A stretch of DNA of 33,223 bases from assembly GCF_008017535.1 (NCBI RefSeq), contig NZ_VRUA01000029.1, forward strand, positions 1 through 33,223, written 5' to 3'. The translations under genes were made by a program, and so were the position numbers. Numbering within the stretch: position 1 is the first letter of the stretch; each line of letters starts with the position of its first letter. Source of the DNA: Ottowia flava. Lineage in GTDB: Bacteria > Pseudomonadota > Gammaproteobacteria > Burkholderiales > Burkholderiaceae_C. This document shows positions 1-10,066 of the stretch, one piece after another. The notes below the pieces were generated by a model. The model was given only the letters and a program-made list of their open reading frames with translations. It was not told where the DNA came from and did not search any database.

Positions 1-36
1 CAGGCAGGTGAAAAACCGGGCGCACAAGTTTCCAAC

Positions 37-71
37 AAAAAAATGCCAGTCAGCGGTTAACTGACTGGCAT
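37..71 (-). terminator. Rho-independent terminator of the GlsB/YeaQ-like gene
   Basis: A perfect 11-bp stem (ATGCCAGTCAG at 43-53, complement at 61-71) has a 7-nt loop. Read on the minus strand it is followed by a run of seven T (A-run 37-43 on the plus strand). It lies about 40 bp past the stop codon of the minus-strand gene ending at 110. Confidence 0.85.
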
Positions 72-109
72 TGCCCTCGCGGGCCGCTTTTTTTTGGGCT
101 ACATCAGCG

Positions 110-355
110 TCAGACCCGCTTGATTAGTCGCAGGACGACGATCAGGATGACAGCGCCCAGCGTCGCCACCACGATGCTGCCTAACAGGCCGCCCCCGACC
201 GCGCCGCCAAGCGAACCGAACAGAAAGCCGCCGAGCAGCGCGCCCAGAACGCCGACAACCATGTCGCCCACCAGGCCGTAGCCGCCGCCGCGCACCAGCA
301 TGCTGGCTAACCAGCCGGCGATCAGGCCGACGATCAGGAACCAGACGATCTCCAT
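110..355 (-). CDS. GlsB/YeaQ/YmgE-family small membrane protein
   Basis: This 81-residue protein is almost entirely hydrophobic and glycine-rich. It has three predicted membrane segments separated by the short loops VRGGGYG and GSLGGAVGGG, and ends in the basic tail RLIKRV. The length, the start MEIVWFLIVGLIAGWLA and the Gly-rich pattern are those of the transglycosylase-associated/YeaQ family, small inner-membrane proteins often induced by stress; no enzymatic activity is established for them. The ATG at 355 is preceded by a good ribosome-binding site (AGGGAGAAAAGTG). An open frame continues upstream but has no such signal. A strong terminator follows. It is about 165 bp downstream of argA on the same strand, so read-through from argA is possible. 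Confidence 0.88.
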   Translation of the reverse strand: MEIVWFLIVGLIAGWLASMLVRGGGYGLVGDMVVGVLGALLGGFLFGSLGGAVGGGLLGSIVVATLGAVILIVVLRLIKRV

Positions 356-500
356 CACTTTTCTCCCTAAGCTGAACATCCGCCCGGCAGGCTCCGCAGT
401 GACTGCGAAGCATTTGCACGGGCTAGGACGGACTGTAGACAGCGCGCCTGCGCTGCGCCGTAGGAGAACTGGCCGCCGGTGTGACAGTTCGGCGAGCCAC

Positions 501-526
501 GCTGTAACGGAGGCGCGCGTTACAGC
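501..526. other. Inverted repeat overlapping the argA stop codon
   Basis: GCTGTAACG (501-509) and CGTTACAGC (518-526) form a perfect 9-bp stem around an 8-nt loop. The stem contains the argA stop codon (520-522). There is no T-run on either side, so it is not a canonical terminator; it may stabilise the mRNA end or act as a weak terminator. The rest of 356-519 shows nothing recognisable. Confidence 0.45.
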
Positions 527-1866
527 TTCTTGACCAGCACCTGGCTCTTGCGGTCCCAGTTGTACTTGCGCTTGCGCGCCTCGGGCAGCCAGTCCGGGTC
601 GACGGGCTGAAAGCCGCGCTTGATGAACCAGTGCATGGTGCGCGTGGTCAGCACGAAGATGCTGGACAGGCCCATGGCGCGCGCCCGGTGCTCCACGCGG
701 CGCAGCACCTTTTCGCCATCGCCCTGGCCCTGGCTTTGCGGCGACACGGTCAGCGCCGCCATCTCGGCGGTCTTCGCCTCTGGGTAGGGGTAGAGCGCGG
801 CGCAGGCGAAGATCACGCCGTCGTGCTCGACGATGGTGTAGTTGGCGATGTCGCGCTCGATCTCGGTGCGGCTGCGCTTGACCAGGGTGCCGTCCTTCTC
901 GAACGGCTCGATCAGCTGCAGGATGCCGCCCACATCGTCGTGCGTGGCTTCGCGCAGGCTTTCCAGCTTCTCGTCGACCACCATGGTGCCGATGCCGTCG
1001 TGCACGTACACCTCCAGCAGCAGCGCGCCATCCACCGCGAACGGAATGATGTGGCTGCGCTCGACGCCGTGCACGCAGGCGCTGACGCAGTGGCGCAGGT
1101 AAAAGCCCACATCCCACGGATGCTCCGGCGGCGGCAGCTGGGCCAGCAGCGCCTGCGCGTCGGCCAGGGGGATTTCGGTGTCGATCGGGTTGTCGTCGGA
1201 CTCGGGCTCGGTCGGGCGCACGCGCAGGCCCGGCTTTTCGGTCAGGAAGATCAGCTTGTCGGCCTGCAGCGAAATGGCCACCGAGGTGGCCACCTCTTCC
1301 ATCGCCAGGTTGAAGGCCTCGCCGGTGGGCGAAAAGCCGAAGGGCGAGATCAGCACCAGCGCGCCGGTGTCCAGCGAATGCGCGATGCCCGCCGCGTCGA
1401 CCTTGCGCACCACGCCGGTGTGCTTGAAGTCGACGCCATCGATGATGCCCATCGGCCGCGCGGTGATGAAGTTGCCCGAAATCACGCGCACCTTGGAGCC
1501 GGCCATCGGCGTGTTGGGCAGGCCCTGGCTGAAGGCGGCTTCGATTTCGTAGCGCAACTGGCCGGCGGCTTCCTGCGCGGCGTCCAGCGCCGCCATGTCG
1601 GTGATGCGGTGGCCGTGCGAATACTGCGGCTCCAGGCCCTTGGTGTGCAGCTGCTCGTTGACCTGCGGGCGAAAGCCGTGCACCAGCACGATCTTCACGC
1701 CCATGCTCTGGATCAGCGCCAGATCGGTGGCGATGTTGGCCAGCTTGCCCGCCGCGATCGCCTCGCCCGTCAGCCCCACCACGAAGGTCTTGCCGCGGTG
1801 CATGTGGATGTAGGGCGCGACCGCGCGGAACCAGGGCACGAAGGTGAAGTTGAAGACGGCGGACAT
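520..1866 (-). CDS. argA: N-acetylglutamate synthase (amino-acid N-acetyltransferase)
   Basis: The protein (448 residues; E. coli ArgA is about 443) transfers acetyl from acetyl-CoA to glutamate, the first step of arginine synthesis in the cytosol. Residues about 25-285 form the amino-acid-kinase-like domain, with KTFVVGLTGEAI at the start and LVHGFRPQVNEQL typical of ArgA. This domain normally carries the arginine feedback site. Residues about 300-440 are the GNAT acetyltransferase domain, with VSPQSQGQGDGEKVL as the acetyl-CoA loop. The classical Q/RxxGxG/A signature is recognisable as QGQGDG. No clear ribosome-binding site precedes the ATG at 1866, so the start is less certain than the gene. 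It appears monocistronic or co-transcribed with the small membrane protein gene downstream. Confidence 0.95.
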   Translation of the reverse strand: MSAVFNFTFVPWFRAVAPYIHMHRGKTFVVGLTGEAIAAGKLANIATDLALIQSMGVKIVLVHGFRPQVNEQLHTKGLEPQYSHGHRITDMAALDAAQEAAGQLRYEIEAAFSQGLPNTPMAGSKVRVISGNFITARPMGIIDGVDFKHTGVVRKVDAAGIAHSLDTGALVLISPFGFSPTGEAFNLAMEEVATSVAISLQADKLIFLTEKPGLRVRPTEPESDDNPIDTEIPLADAQALLAQLPPPEHPWDVGFYLRHCVSACVHGVERSHIIPFAVDGALLLEVYVHDGIGTMVVDEKLESLREATHDDVGGILQLIEPFEKDGTLVKRSRTEIERDIANYTIVEHDGVIFACAALYPYPEAKTAEMAALTVSPQSQGQGDGEKVLRRVEHRARAMGLSSIFVLTTRTMHWFIKRGFQPVDPDWLPEARKRKYNWDRKSQVLVKKL

Positions 1867-1988
1867 CGGCGTGGGAGGGGAGTTGGTGAGCCAGGCGGTA
1901 GGCGTCAGGCGCGATAGCGGCCGCTGGCAGGTGCGGAAATCGTGCGATTTTAACGACGCGGCGAGCAGGCGCCCGTGCCGAAGCGGAA

Positions 1989-2060
1989 AGAAAGCGCTAG
2001 CGAAGTGATAGCTGCTAGCGCTGGTGGTTGTAGGGCTGGAAGCCTAAAACACTTGAAAAT
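1989..2060. repeat. Interspersed repeat, copy 1 (Comamonadaceae-type)
   Basis: Contains GATAGCTGC followed by GGTGGTTGTAGGGCTG and the AAAACACTTGAAAAT tail (2007-2060). The arms AGCGCTAG (1993-2000) and CTAGCGCT (2015-2022) are complementary and can fold into a hairpin. It lies in the 195-bp gap between argA and the regulator gene, directly after the regulator's stop codon. Other copies are at 7281, 11808, 17226, 19101, 21270, 23957, 26444, 27930 and 30496. Confidence 0.75.
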
Positions 2061-2061
2061 C

Positions 2062-3225
2062 TCAGACCGCGCCCACGCCCGGCCGGCGTCCCTGTCCCAG
2101 CCGGCGGTACACCGTGGCGCGGCTCACGCCCAGCGCCTGGGCGGCTTCGGTGACGTTGCCGCCGGCCGCGCGCACCGCCTGGGCGATCAGGTCGTCGGTC
2201 AGGCTGCGCAAGGGCAGCGCCGCCGCGTCGGCGCCGCTGTCGCCGCAGGCACTGGCGCGGCTGGCGCGCACGCTGACGCGCAGGCCTGACCACAGCGGCA
2301 CCGGCACGGCGCTGCCGCGCTGCGCCAAATCGAACAGCTGGGGCCAGGGCAGGGCGAACAGCTCGTCGGCGTGCACAGCGGGGTGCCGGCTGCCGTGCAG
2401 GCTGGGCAGCATGTCGCGCGCAGCGGCGTTGGCACTGACCACGGCGCCGTCGGCATCGAGACACATCACCGCCGCGCGTTCGCTGGTGGCGATGCCGTCG
2501 TACCAGGCCAGGCGCAGGCACAGCGCGTGCGGCACGGCCAGCACCAGCGCGTCTTCGATCTGGCGGGCCGACTGCGCCACCAGGTGCTTCAGCTCGGGGC
2601 GCTCGGCCACGTTCACGCCGGTCAGGTCGAGCATGCCGACGCAGTCGCCGCGCGGGCCGATCAGCGGCGCGCCGGCGCAGCTGTAGACGGCGGTGTCTTC
2701 GAAGAAGTGTTCGCCGCGATGCAGCCAGACCGGCTGCAGCTCGGTCAGCGCGGCGCCGATGGCGCTGGTGCCCACGCTGCGCTCGGACAGGTCCACGCCC
2801 ACGCGGGCGATGGCGTCGGTGGCGCGGTCGCTGCGATCGATGGCGCCGGCCGTGCCGACCACGGTGCCATGCGCGTCGGTCAGGATGGCGAAGTAGCGGA
2901 TCGGCGCCACCGCGCGCGCCAGGCGCTCCATTTCAGGCTGGGCCGCGGCCAGCAACGCTTGTGCGGCGTCGCGGGTGTCGCGCTGCACAGCGGCGGAAAC
3001 GGTGGCGAAGGCCACGGACTCGGCCGGCCGCTGGCCCTGGGCCAGGCAGCGCTGCCAAGACCGCGCCAGCCAGGCGCGGTCGAACCAGGCGTCGACCAGC
3101 GCGTCGGTGGCAGACGCGGTGCCACCCAGCGCCTGCTGGCGCGCCAGCGCGATCTGTTGCAGCCGATGTGCTTCGCCCAAGCGGTGGTCTCCTGTGGCGG
3201 CGGCAGGCGCGCCGCCGTGTCTCAT
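2062..3225 (-). CDS. AcoR-like regulator: GAF domain plus Fis-type HTH, no AAA+ domain
   Basis: The 387-residue protein has an AcoR-type N-terminus (SWQRCLAQGQ near residue 60) and a GAF-like sensory domain (about residues 90-230; GTSAIGAAL and CAGAPLIGPRG are typical). A middle PAS-like segment follows, and a Fis-type helix-turn-helix ends the protein (residues 357-376, NVTEAAQALGVSRATVYRRL). The sigma-54 AAA+ domain of true AcoR proteins is missing, so it should act without sigma-54 ATPase activity. It is divergent from the molybdenum hydroxylase operon, which makes that operon the likely target (inference). The ATG at 3225 has AAGGAAAG upstream. A perfect dyad covers the start codon and suggests autoregulation. 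The ligand is unknown. Confidence 0.87.
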   Translation of the reverse strand: MRHGGAPAAATGDHRLGEAHRLQQIALARQQALGGTASATDALVDAWFDRAWLARSWQRCLAQGQRPAESVAFATVSAAVQRDTRDAAQALLAAAQPEMERLARAVAPIRYFAILTDAHGTVVGTAGAIDRSDRATDAIARVGVDLSERSVGTSAIGAALTELQPVWLHRGEHFFEDTAVYSCAGAPLIGPRGDCVGMLDLTGVNVAERPELKHLVAQSARQIEDALVLAVPHALCLRLAWYDGIATSERAAVMCLDADGAVVSANAAARDMLPSLHGSRHPAVHADELFALPWPQLFDLAQRGSAVPVPLWSGLRVSVRASRASACGDSGADAAALPLRSLTDDLIAQAVRAAGGNVTEAAQALGVSRATVYRRLGQGRRPGVGAV

Positions 3226-3233
3226 TCTGAGAC
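3219..3233. promoter_or_regulatory. Candidate operator: GTCTCA-TTC-TGAGAC dyad
   Basis: This perfect 6+3+6 inverted repeat overlaps the start codon of the GAF/Fis regulator (3223-3225) and faces the divergent hydroxylase operon. Fis-type HTH proteins bind dyads as dimers, so it is a natural binding site for the adjacent regulator. The assignment is inference from position and symmetry. Confidence 0.5.
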
Positions 3234-3252
3234 TTTCCTTGCCCGGGCAACG

Positions 3253-3274
3253 ACAAACTAGGGTTTAACCTAGG
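3253..3274. promoter_or_regulatory. Nested inverted repeats in the divergent promoter region
   Basis: CTAGG (3258-3262) pairs with CCTAG (3269-3273), GGTT-T-AACC lies inside (3262-3270), and AAAC/GTTT arms overlap it. It lies in the 140-bp region between the regulator gene and the small Fe-S subunit gene, about 100 bp before the latter's ATG. It may be an operator or part of the operon promoter. I could not assign convincing -35/-10 boxes or a sigma-54 site here. Confidence 0.35.
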
Positions 3275-3365
3275 CCGTCCGCCCAAGCGGTTTTCAAGAA
3301 TGGCCGGATTGTCACACCCGAAGCGCATTCTCTTTTTCACCCACAACAAGCAGGAGACTTCCACG

Positions 3366-3845
3366 ATGAAAGTTGAACTCACGGTCAACGGGCAAGCGGT
3401 CAGCGCGGACGTGCCGGAAAACACCTTGCTGGTGCAGCTGCTGCGCGAGCACCTGCGCCTGACCGGCACGCACGTGGGCTGCGACACGGCCCAATGCGGT
3501 GCCTGCACCGTCATCGCGCAGTTCGACGGCGGCGATGAGCGCAGCATCAAGGCCTGCAACGTGGTGGTCGGCCAGATGCAGGGCGCGCGCGTCACCACCA
3601 TCGAAGGCGTGGCCGCCGCCGACGGCACCATGCACCCGATGCAGGTCGCCTTCAAGGACTGCCATGGCCTGCAGTGCGGCTTTTGCACCCCCGGCATGGT
3701 GATGAGCGCGATCGACCTGCTCAAGCACCACCCGAAGGCCGACGAGGCCGAGATCCGCGAGCAGCTGGAAGGCAACATCTGCCGCTGCACCGGCTACCAG
3801 AACATCGTCAAGGCGGTTCAGCAAGCGCAGGGCCAGATGGCGTAG
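3366..3845 (+). CDS. coxS: Molybdenum hydroxylase small [2Fe-2S] subunit (CoxS-like)
   Basis: This 159-residue ferredoxin-like subunit passes electrons from the molybdenum centre to FAD. The N-terminal plant-type [2Fe-2S] domain shows C39-x4-C44-x2-C47 and C64. The C-terminal four-helix [2Fe-2S] domain shows C104-G-F-C107 and C139-R-C141. The spacing between C47 and C64 is a few residues longer than usual. The ATG at 3366 follows AGGAG with 9-nt spacing; an upstream in-frame start at 3300 has no ribosome-binding site. It is the first gene of an operon in S-L-M order, the arrangement typical of form II CO-dehydrogenase-like enzymes. The substrate is not determined, and the gene symbol names the family rather than proven CO oxidation. 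Confidence 0.93.
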   Translation: MKVELTVNGQAVSADVPENTLLVQLLREHLRLTGTHVGCDTAQCGACTVIAQFDGGDERSIKACNVVVGQMQGARVTTIEGVAAADGTMHPMQVAFKDCHGLQCGFCTPGMVMSAIDLLKHHPKADEAEIREQLEGNICRCTGYQNIVKAVQQAQGQMA

Positions 3846-3990
3846 CCACCCCCCTGAGTCGCCTGGCGGCGCCTTCCCCCCTCTGCTGCGCGAGGGGGGA
3901 CAACGCCAGTCCCCGGCGCAGGTCCGGGGACGGCGTTCGCTGGGTTGGCCCGCGCCACAGTGGGTCGCATGCACTGCGCAGACTTTGACT
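3846..3990. repeat. GC-rich intergenic repeat with two hairpins inside the operon
   Basis: The 169-bp gap between the small and large subunit genes holds CCCCCCTC/GAGGGGGG (3876-3883, 3892-3899) and GTCCCCGG/CCGGGGAC (3909-3916, 3924-3931). The second stem is extended by ACGCC/GGCGT (3903-3907, 3932-3936). The text resembles a second repeat family that I recall from Comamonadaceae intergenic regions. There is no T-run, so full termination is unlikely. It could uncouple expression of the two subunits or stabilise the mRNA. Confidence 0.6.
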
Positions 3991-4014
3991 GAACAACAGC
4001 TACTGGAGACAAAA

Positions 4015-6399
<2,385 letters not shown>

Positions 6400-6414
6400 A
6401 AGGAGCCATTGACC

Positions 6415-7206
6415 ATGTACGCATTCACCTTTGAACGTCCCGCCACGCAGGCCGACGCCGTCAAGCTGGCCCAGGCGGGCGGAAAGCTCCTGGCCGGCGG
6501 CCAGACCCTGCTGGCGTCGATGAAGCTGCGCCTGGCCTCGCCCGAACAGCTGGTGCACCTGGGTGCCATCAAGGAGCTGGCCGGCGTGCGCAAGGACGGC
6601 GATAGCCTTGTCATCGGCGCCATGACGCGCCACGCCGACGTGGCCAGCAACGCCGACGTTCAGGCCATGATTCCGGCGCTCGCCGCGCTGGCCGAAGGCA
6701 TTGGCGACAAGCAGGTGCGGGCCATGGGCACCATCGGCGGCTCGCTGGCCAACAACGACCCCGCGGCCGATTACCCGGCCGCCGTGCTGGCCCTGGGCGC
6801 CACCGTCATCACCACACAGCGCGAGATTTCGGCCGACGACTACTTCCAGGGCATGTTCGCCACCGCGCTGGAAGACGGCGAGCTGATCACCGCCGTGCGC
6901 TTTCCCAAGCCGAAGCGCGCCGCGTACATGAAGTTCCGCCAGCCCGCGTCGCTGTTCGCGCTGATCGGCGTGTTCGTCGCCGACACGGCCGGCGGCCCGC
7001 GCGTGGCCGTCACCGGCGGCGGCAACGGCGTGTTCCGCCACAGCGCGATGGAAGCCGCGCTGGCCAAGAGCTTTACCGCCGACGCGCTGGCCGGCGTGGC
7101 CACCGATGCCGATCAACTGAACGGCGACCTGCACGGCAGCGCCGCCTACCGCGCCAACCTGGTCGGCGTGATGGCGCAGCGCGCCGTCGCCAAGGCGCTG
7201 GGCTGA
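6415..7206 (+). CDS. coxM: Molybdenum hydroxylase FAD-binding medium subunit (CoxM-like)
   Basis: This 263-residue flavoprotein subunit takes electrons from the Fe-S subunit and passes them to the final acceptor. Both FAD-binding signatures are present: AGGQTLLASMKLR (residues 27-39) and TIGGSLANNDPAADYPA (from residue 106). A C-terminal CO_deh_flav_C-type domain follows (about 165-260). The ATG at 6415 has AGGAG 9 nt upstream; a TTG two codons earlier is too close to that site to be the start. The gene begins 15 bp after the large subunit stop, so the two are certainly co-transcribed. Confidence 0.93.
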   Translation: MYAFTFERPATQADAVKLAQAGGKLLAGGQTLLASMKLRLASPEQLVHLGAIKELAGVRKDGDSLVIGAMTRHADVASNADVQAMIPALAALAEGIGDKQVRAMGTIGGSLANNDPAADYPAAVLALGATVITTQREISADDYFQGMFATALEDGELITAVRFPKPKRAAYMKFRQPASLFALIGVFVADTAGGPRVAVTGGGNGVFRHSAMEAALAKSFTADALAGVATDADQLNGDLHGSAAYRANLVGVMAQRAVAKALG

Positions 7207-7280
7207 GCGGAGTCTGGCGCGTGCGGCGCGGCCGCGTCGCAGGCACACGGTGGGCGCTGGTCACCCCCAGCGCGGGCAGG

Positions 7281-7344
7281 GCTATTGATTATTGAGTCAA
7301 ATTGGCCTTGCGCCCTACAACCACCTGCGCAGCTAGCTATCAAA
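7281..7344. repeat. Interspersed repeat, copy 2 (inverted orientation)
   Basis: Carries CCCTACAACCACCTGCGC followed by AGCTAGCTATCAAA, the reverse complement of copy 1. It fills most of the 146-bp gap between coxM and the MoxR gene and ends a few bases before the latter's ATG, so it supplies that gene's 5' leader. Confidence 0.75.
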
Positions 7345-7352
7345 TTAGAAGT

Positions 7353-8267
7353 ATGAACGACCCGACCACTTCGTCGGCCACCGCCTCCATCGACGCCCTG
7401 GTCGCCGCCTTGGAGCGCGCCGGCTACTTCGCCGACCGGCGCCTCGCCACGGCCGCGTTCCTGGCGCTCAAACTGGGGCGTCCGCTGCTGCTGGAAGGCG
7501 AGCCCGGGGTCGGCAAGACCGAGCTGGCCAAGGCGCTGGCCGAGGTGCTCAGCCGCGAGCTGATCCGCCTGCAGTGCTACGACGGGCTGGAGCAGCGCGA
7601 GGCGCTGTACGAATGGAACTACGCGGCGCAACTGCTGCACTTGCGCGCTGCGGAGGGCAGGGCGCCCGCCGACGAGATCGAGCAAGAGGTTTACCAGCCG
7701 CGCTACCTGATCCGCCGCCCGCTGCTGCAGGCACTGCAGGCGCCACCGCCCGGCGCCGTGCTGCTGATCGATGAAGTCGACCGCGCCGACGAGCCGTTTG
7801 AGGCCTTCCTGCTCGAATACCTGGGTGAATACCAGGTCAGCATCCCCGAACTGGGCACGGTGTGCGCGGTGGTGTCGCCCGTCACCGTGCTGACCAGCAA
7901 CCGCACGCGCGAGCTGAACGACGCCGTCAAGCGCCGCTGCCTCTACCACTGGCTCGACTATCCCGAGCGCGAACGCGAACTCGCCATCGTGCGCGCCCGC
8001 GTGCCCGAGGCGCCCAAAGCCCTGGCCGACCAGGTGGCCGACTTCGTGCACCGCCTGCGCAGCACACCGCACGCCGAGCTGTTCCAGCGCGCGCCCGGCA
8101 TCGCCGAAAGCGTCGAATGGGCCAAGGCGCTTGTGGCGCTGGACGCGCTGCAGCTCGACCCCGAGCTCGTGCAGGACACGGCTGGCGTGCTGTTCAAGCA
8201 GCGCGAAGACGTCGCCGCGCTCACGGCCGACGTGATCCGCGACGCGCTGGCGCCTGCACCGGCATAA
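7353..8267 (+). CDS. coxD: MoxR-type AAA+ ATPase (CoxD-like maturation factor)
   Basis: This 304-residue MoxR-family AAA+ ATPase has Walker A GEPGVGKT at residues 49-56 and Walker B LLIDEVD at about 137-143. The sensor-1 motif VLTSNRTREL and the arginine-rich AVKRRC helix follow. In Oligotropha, CoxD acts with the vWA protein CoxE to finish the active site of the molybdenum enzyme. The same pair is adjacent here, so a chaperone role in inserting or sulfurating the cofactor is likely. The ATG at 7353 has only a weak AGAAG upstream. The open frame extends 17 codons further into the repeat, but those residues are repeat-encoded and an unlikely part of the protein. Confidence 0.9.
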   Translation: MNDPTTSSATASIDALVAALERAGYFADRRLATAAFLALKLGRPLLLEGEPGVGKTELAKALAEVLSRELIRLQCYDGLEQREALYEWNYAAQLLHLRAAEGRAPADEIEQEVYQPRYLIRRPLLQALQAPPPGAVLLIDEVDRADEPFEAFLLEYLGEYQVSIPELGTVCAVVSPVTVLTSNRTRELNDAVKRRCLYHWLDYPERERELAIVRARVPEAPKALADQVADFVHRLRSTPHAELFQRAPGIAESVEWAKALVALDALQLDPELVQDTAGVLFKQREDVAALTADVIRDALAPAPA

Positions 8268-8276
8268 GGCCCCGTC

Positions 8277-9482
8277 ATGCTGCTTGGCGACGCCCGCACC
8301 GGCAAGCTGGCCGACAACCTCACGGCCTTCGGCCGCACCCTGCGCCGCGCCGGCGTGCCGGTGGACGCGGCGCGCATGGCGCTGGCCCAGCAGGCGCTGC
8401 AGTGCGTGGGCGTGGACCGTCGGGGCGACGTCAGCGCCGCGCTCGAAGCCGTGCTGGTCGGGCGCGAGCAGGATCGCGCCGTCTTTCGCGAACTGTTCGA
8501 CGCCTTCTTTCGCGACCCGGAACTCGCCAACAAGCTGCTGTCGCAAATGCTCCCGCGCGCCGAAGGGCAGGCCGCCGGCCCGCGCCAGCGCCCGCGTGTG
8601 AAGGAAGTACTGCAGCCACCCAGACCCGCCGCCGCAAGGCCGCCCACGGCGCCTGAAAAAGAATTCCAGTTCGACGCCGCCATGACGGCCAGCGACCTGG
8701 CGCGCCTGCGCCACGCCGACTTCAACCAGCTGTCCGCCAGCGAATACCAGTTGGTCGAGCGCCTGGCGCGCGACATCCGCCTGCCGCTGCCCACCGTGCG
8801 CTCGCGCAGGGTGCGCGCCAGTGGGCGCGGCGCGCGCGTGCACTGGGGCCGCACCCTGCACGAAGCCGCGCGCACCGGTGGCGAGGTGATGGCGCTGCAC
8901 CGCCTGCAACGCCGGCGCCAGCCGCTGCCGCTCCTGGTGTTGGTGGACGTGTCTGGCTCCATGGAGCGCTACGCGCGCCTGCTGCTCGCCTTTCTGCATG
9001 CGGCCACCCGCCAGTTGGACGGCCACCGCGTGCAGCGCGACGTGTTCGCCTTTGGCATGCAGTTGACCGACCTCACGGCGGCATTTGCCGAGGCCGACAC
9101 CGACGCCATGCTGCTGCGTGCGGGCGCCGCCATCACCGACTTTGCCGGTGGCACGCACCTGGGCGACGCCATCGCCGCGCTGCGCCACGGGCACGCGCGC
9201 CGCCTGGTCGGCCGGCGCACGCTGGTCCTGCTGGTCAGCGACGGGCTGGACACGGGCGATGCCGAACAGCTCGGGCGCGAACTCGGCTGGCTCAAGCGCC
9301 ACAGCCGCGCGCTGCTGTGGCTCAATCCGCTGCTGCGCTACGACGCCTACGCCCCCATCGCGCGCGGCGCGGCCCAATTGCACCGCGCGGCCGACGGCAT
9401 GCTCGCCGTGCACAACATCGACAAGCTGCAGGATCTGGCCGCGGGCATCGCGGCACTCCTGCGGCAACCACCCCGCCGCTGA
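8277..9482 (+). CDS. coxE: vWA-domain protein (CoxE-like maturation factor)
   Basis: This 401-residue protein belongs to the CoxE-like vWA family that partners MoxR ATPases. The N-terminal half is helical and Arg-rich, with a Pro/Ala linker near residue 115. The vWA domain starts at about 218 with the metal-ion-dependent adhesion site D224-V-S-G-S-M, and continues with T at GGTHLGDAI and D in LLVSDGLDTGD. It starts 9 bp after the ATPase gene, consistent with an equimolar complex. By analogy to CoxD/CoxE it should help assemble the molybdenum centre of the enzyme encoded upstream. AAGG at the end of the previous gene is the probable ribosome-binding site. Confidence 0.9.
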   Translation: MLLGDARTGKLADNLTAFGRTLRRAGVPVDAARMALAQQALQCVGVDRRGDVSAALEAVLVGREQDRAVFRELFDAFFRDPELANKLLSQMLPRAEGQAAGPRQRPRVKEVLQPPRPAAARPPTAPEKEFQFDAAMTASDLARLRHADFNQLSASEYQLVERLARDIRLPLPTVRSRRVRASGRGARVHWGRTLHEAARTGGEVMALHRLQRRRQPLPLLVLVDVSGSMERYARLLLAFLHAATRQLDGHRVQRDVFAFGMQLTDLTAAFAEADTDAMLLRAGAAITDFAGGTHLGDAIAALRHGHARRLVGRRTLVLLVSDGLDTGDAEQLGRELGWLKRHSRALLWLNPLLRYDAYAPIARGAAQLHRAADGMLAVHNIDKLQDLAAGIAALLRQPPRR

Positions 9483-9501
9483 ACATCAAGGAGGACACCC
9501 C

Positions 9502-10047
9502 ATGGACATGCAAGGCAGCCGCGCGCTTTCCGTCACCCAGCAACAGGCCTGGGAAGCGCTGAACGACCCCGAGGTGCTGAAAATCTGCATCCCGGGCTGC
9601 GACAGCATCGAATCGACCGGCGAGAACGCTTACGCCCTGGTCAACGGCATCAAGGTCGGCCCGGTGTCGGCCAAGTTCAAGGGCAACCTGCAATTGACCG
9701 ACATTCAGGCGCCCGACAGCTACACCATCAACTTCGATGGCAACGGCGGCGCCGCCGGCTTCGGCAAGGGCAGTGCCAAGGTCACGCTGACCCCGCAGGG
9801 GGAGGGTTGTGAGCTGGCCTACACCGTCAACGCGCAGGTCGGCGGCAAGATCGCCCAGGTCGGCCAGCGGCTGATCGACGGTGTGGCCAAGTCGATGGCC
9901 GAAACCTTCTTCAAGCGGTTCGACGAGGAAATGCAGCGCCGCTTCCCCTCCGAGAACCTGACTGAGGACAAGGACGAGCCCGGCAAGCTCAAGAAAATGT
10001 GGTCCAAACTGACCGGCAGCGGCAAGGACGAGCCCGCCGCCGACTGA
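9502..10047 (+). CDS. coxG: CoxG-like SRPBCC protein
   Basis: This 181-residue protein has a single SRPBCC/CoxG domain (residues about 1-150: WEALNDPEVLKICIPGCDSIE is the family start). A charged, Lys/Asp-rich tail follows. CoxG of carboxidotrophs helps attach the enzyme to the membrane. No membrane segment is visible here, so any membrane contact would be peripheral. The ribosome-binding site AAGGAGGA is the strongest in the operon, suggesting high expression. It lies between the CoxE-like and XdhC-like genes, as expected for an accessory gene of this operon. Confidence 0.9.
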   Translation: MDMQGSRALSVTQQQAWEALNDPEVLKICIPGCDSIESTGENAYALVNGIKVGPVSAKFKGNLQLTDIQAPDSYTINFDGNGGAAGFGKGSAKVTLTPQGEGCELAYTVNAQVGGKIAQVGQRLIDGVAKSMAETFFKRFDEEMQRRFPSENLTEDKDEPGKLKKMWSKLTGSGKDEPAAD

Positions 10048-10066
10048 ACGCAAGGAGACAGCAGCC

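Noticed and set aside
631-1917. A 428-residue plus-strand frame opposite argA
   Set aside because: His/Arg/Gln-rich antisense shadow; ArgA on the other strand has full domain motifs.
3234-3365. A sigma-54 promoter for the hydroxylase operon, suggested by the Fis-type regulator
   Set aside because: No GG-N10-GC element with correct spacing was found, and the regulator lacks the AAA+ domain needed to activate sigma-54.
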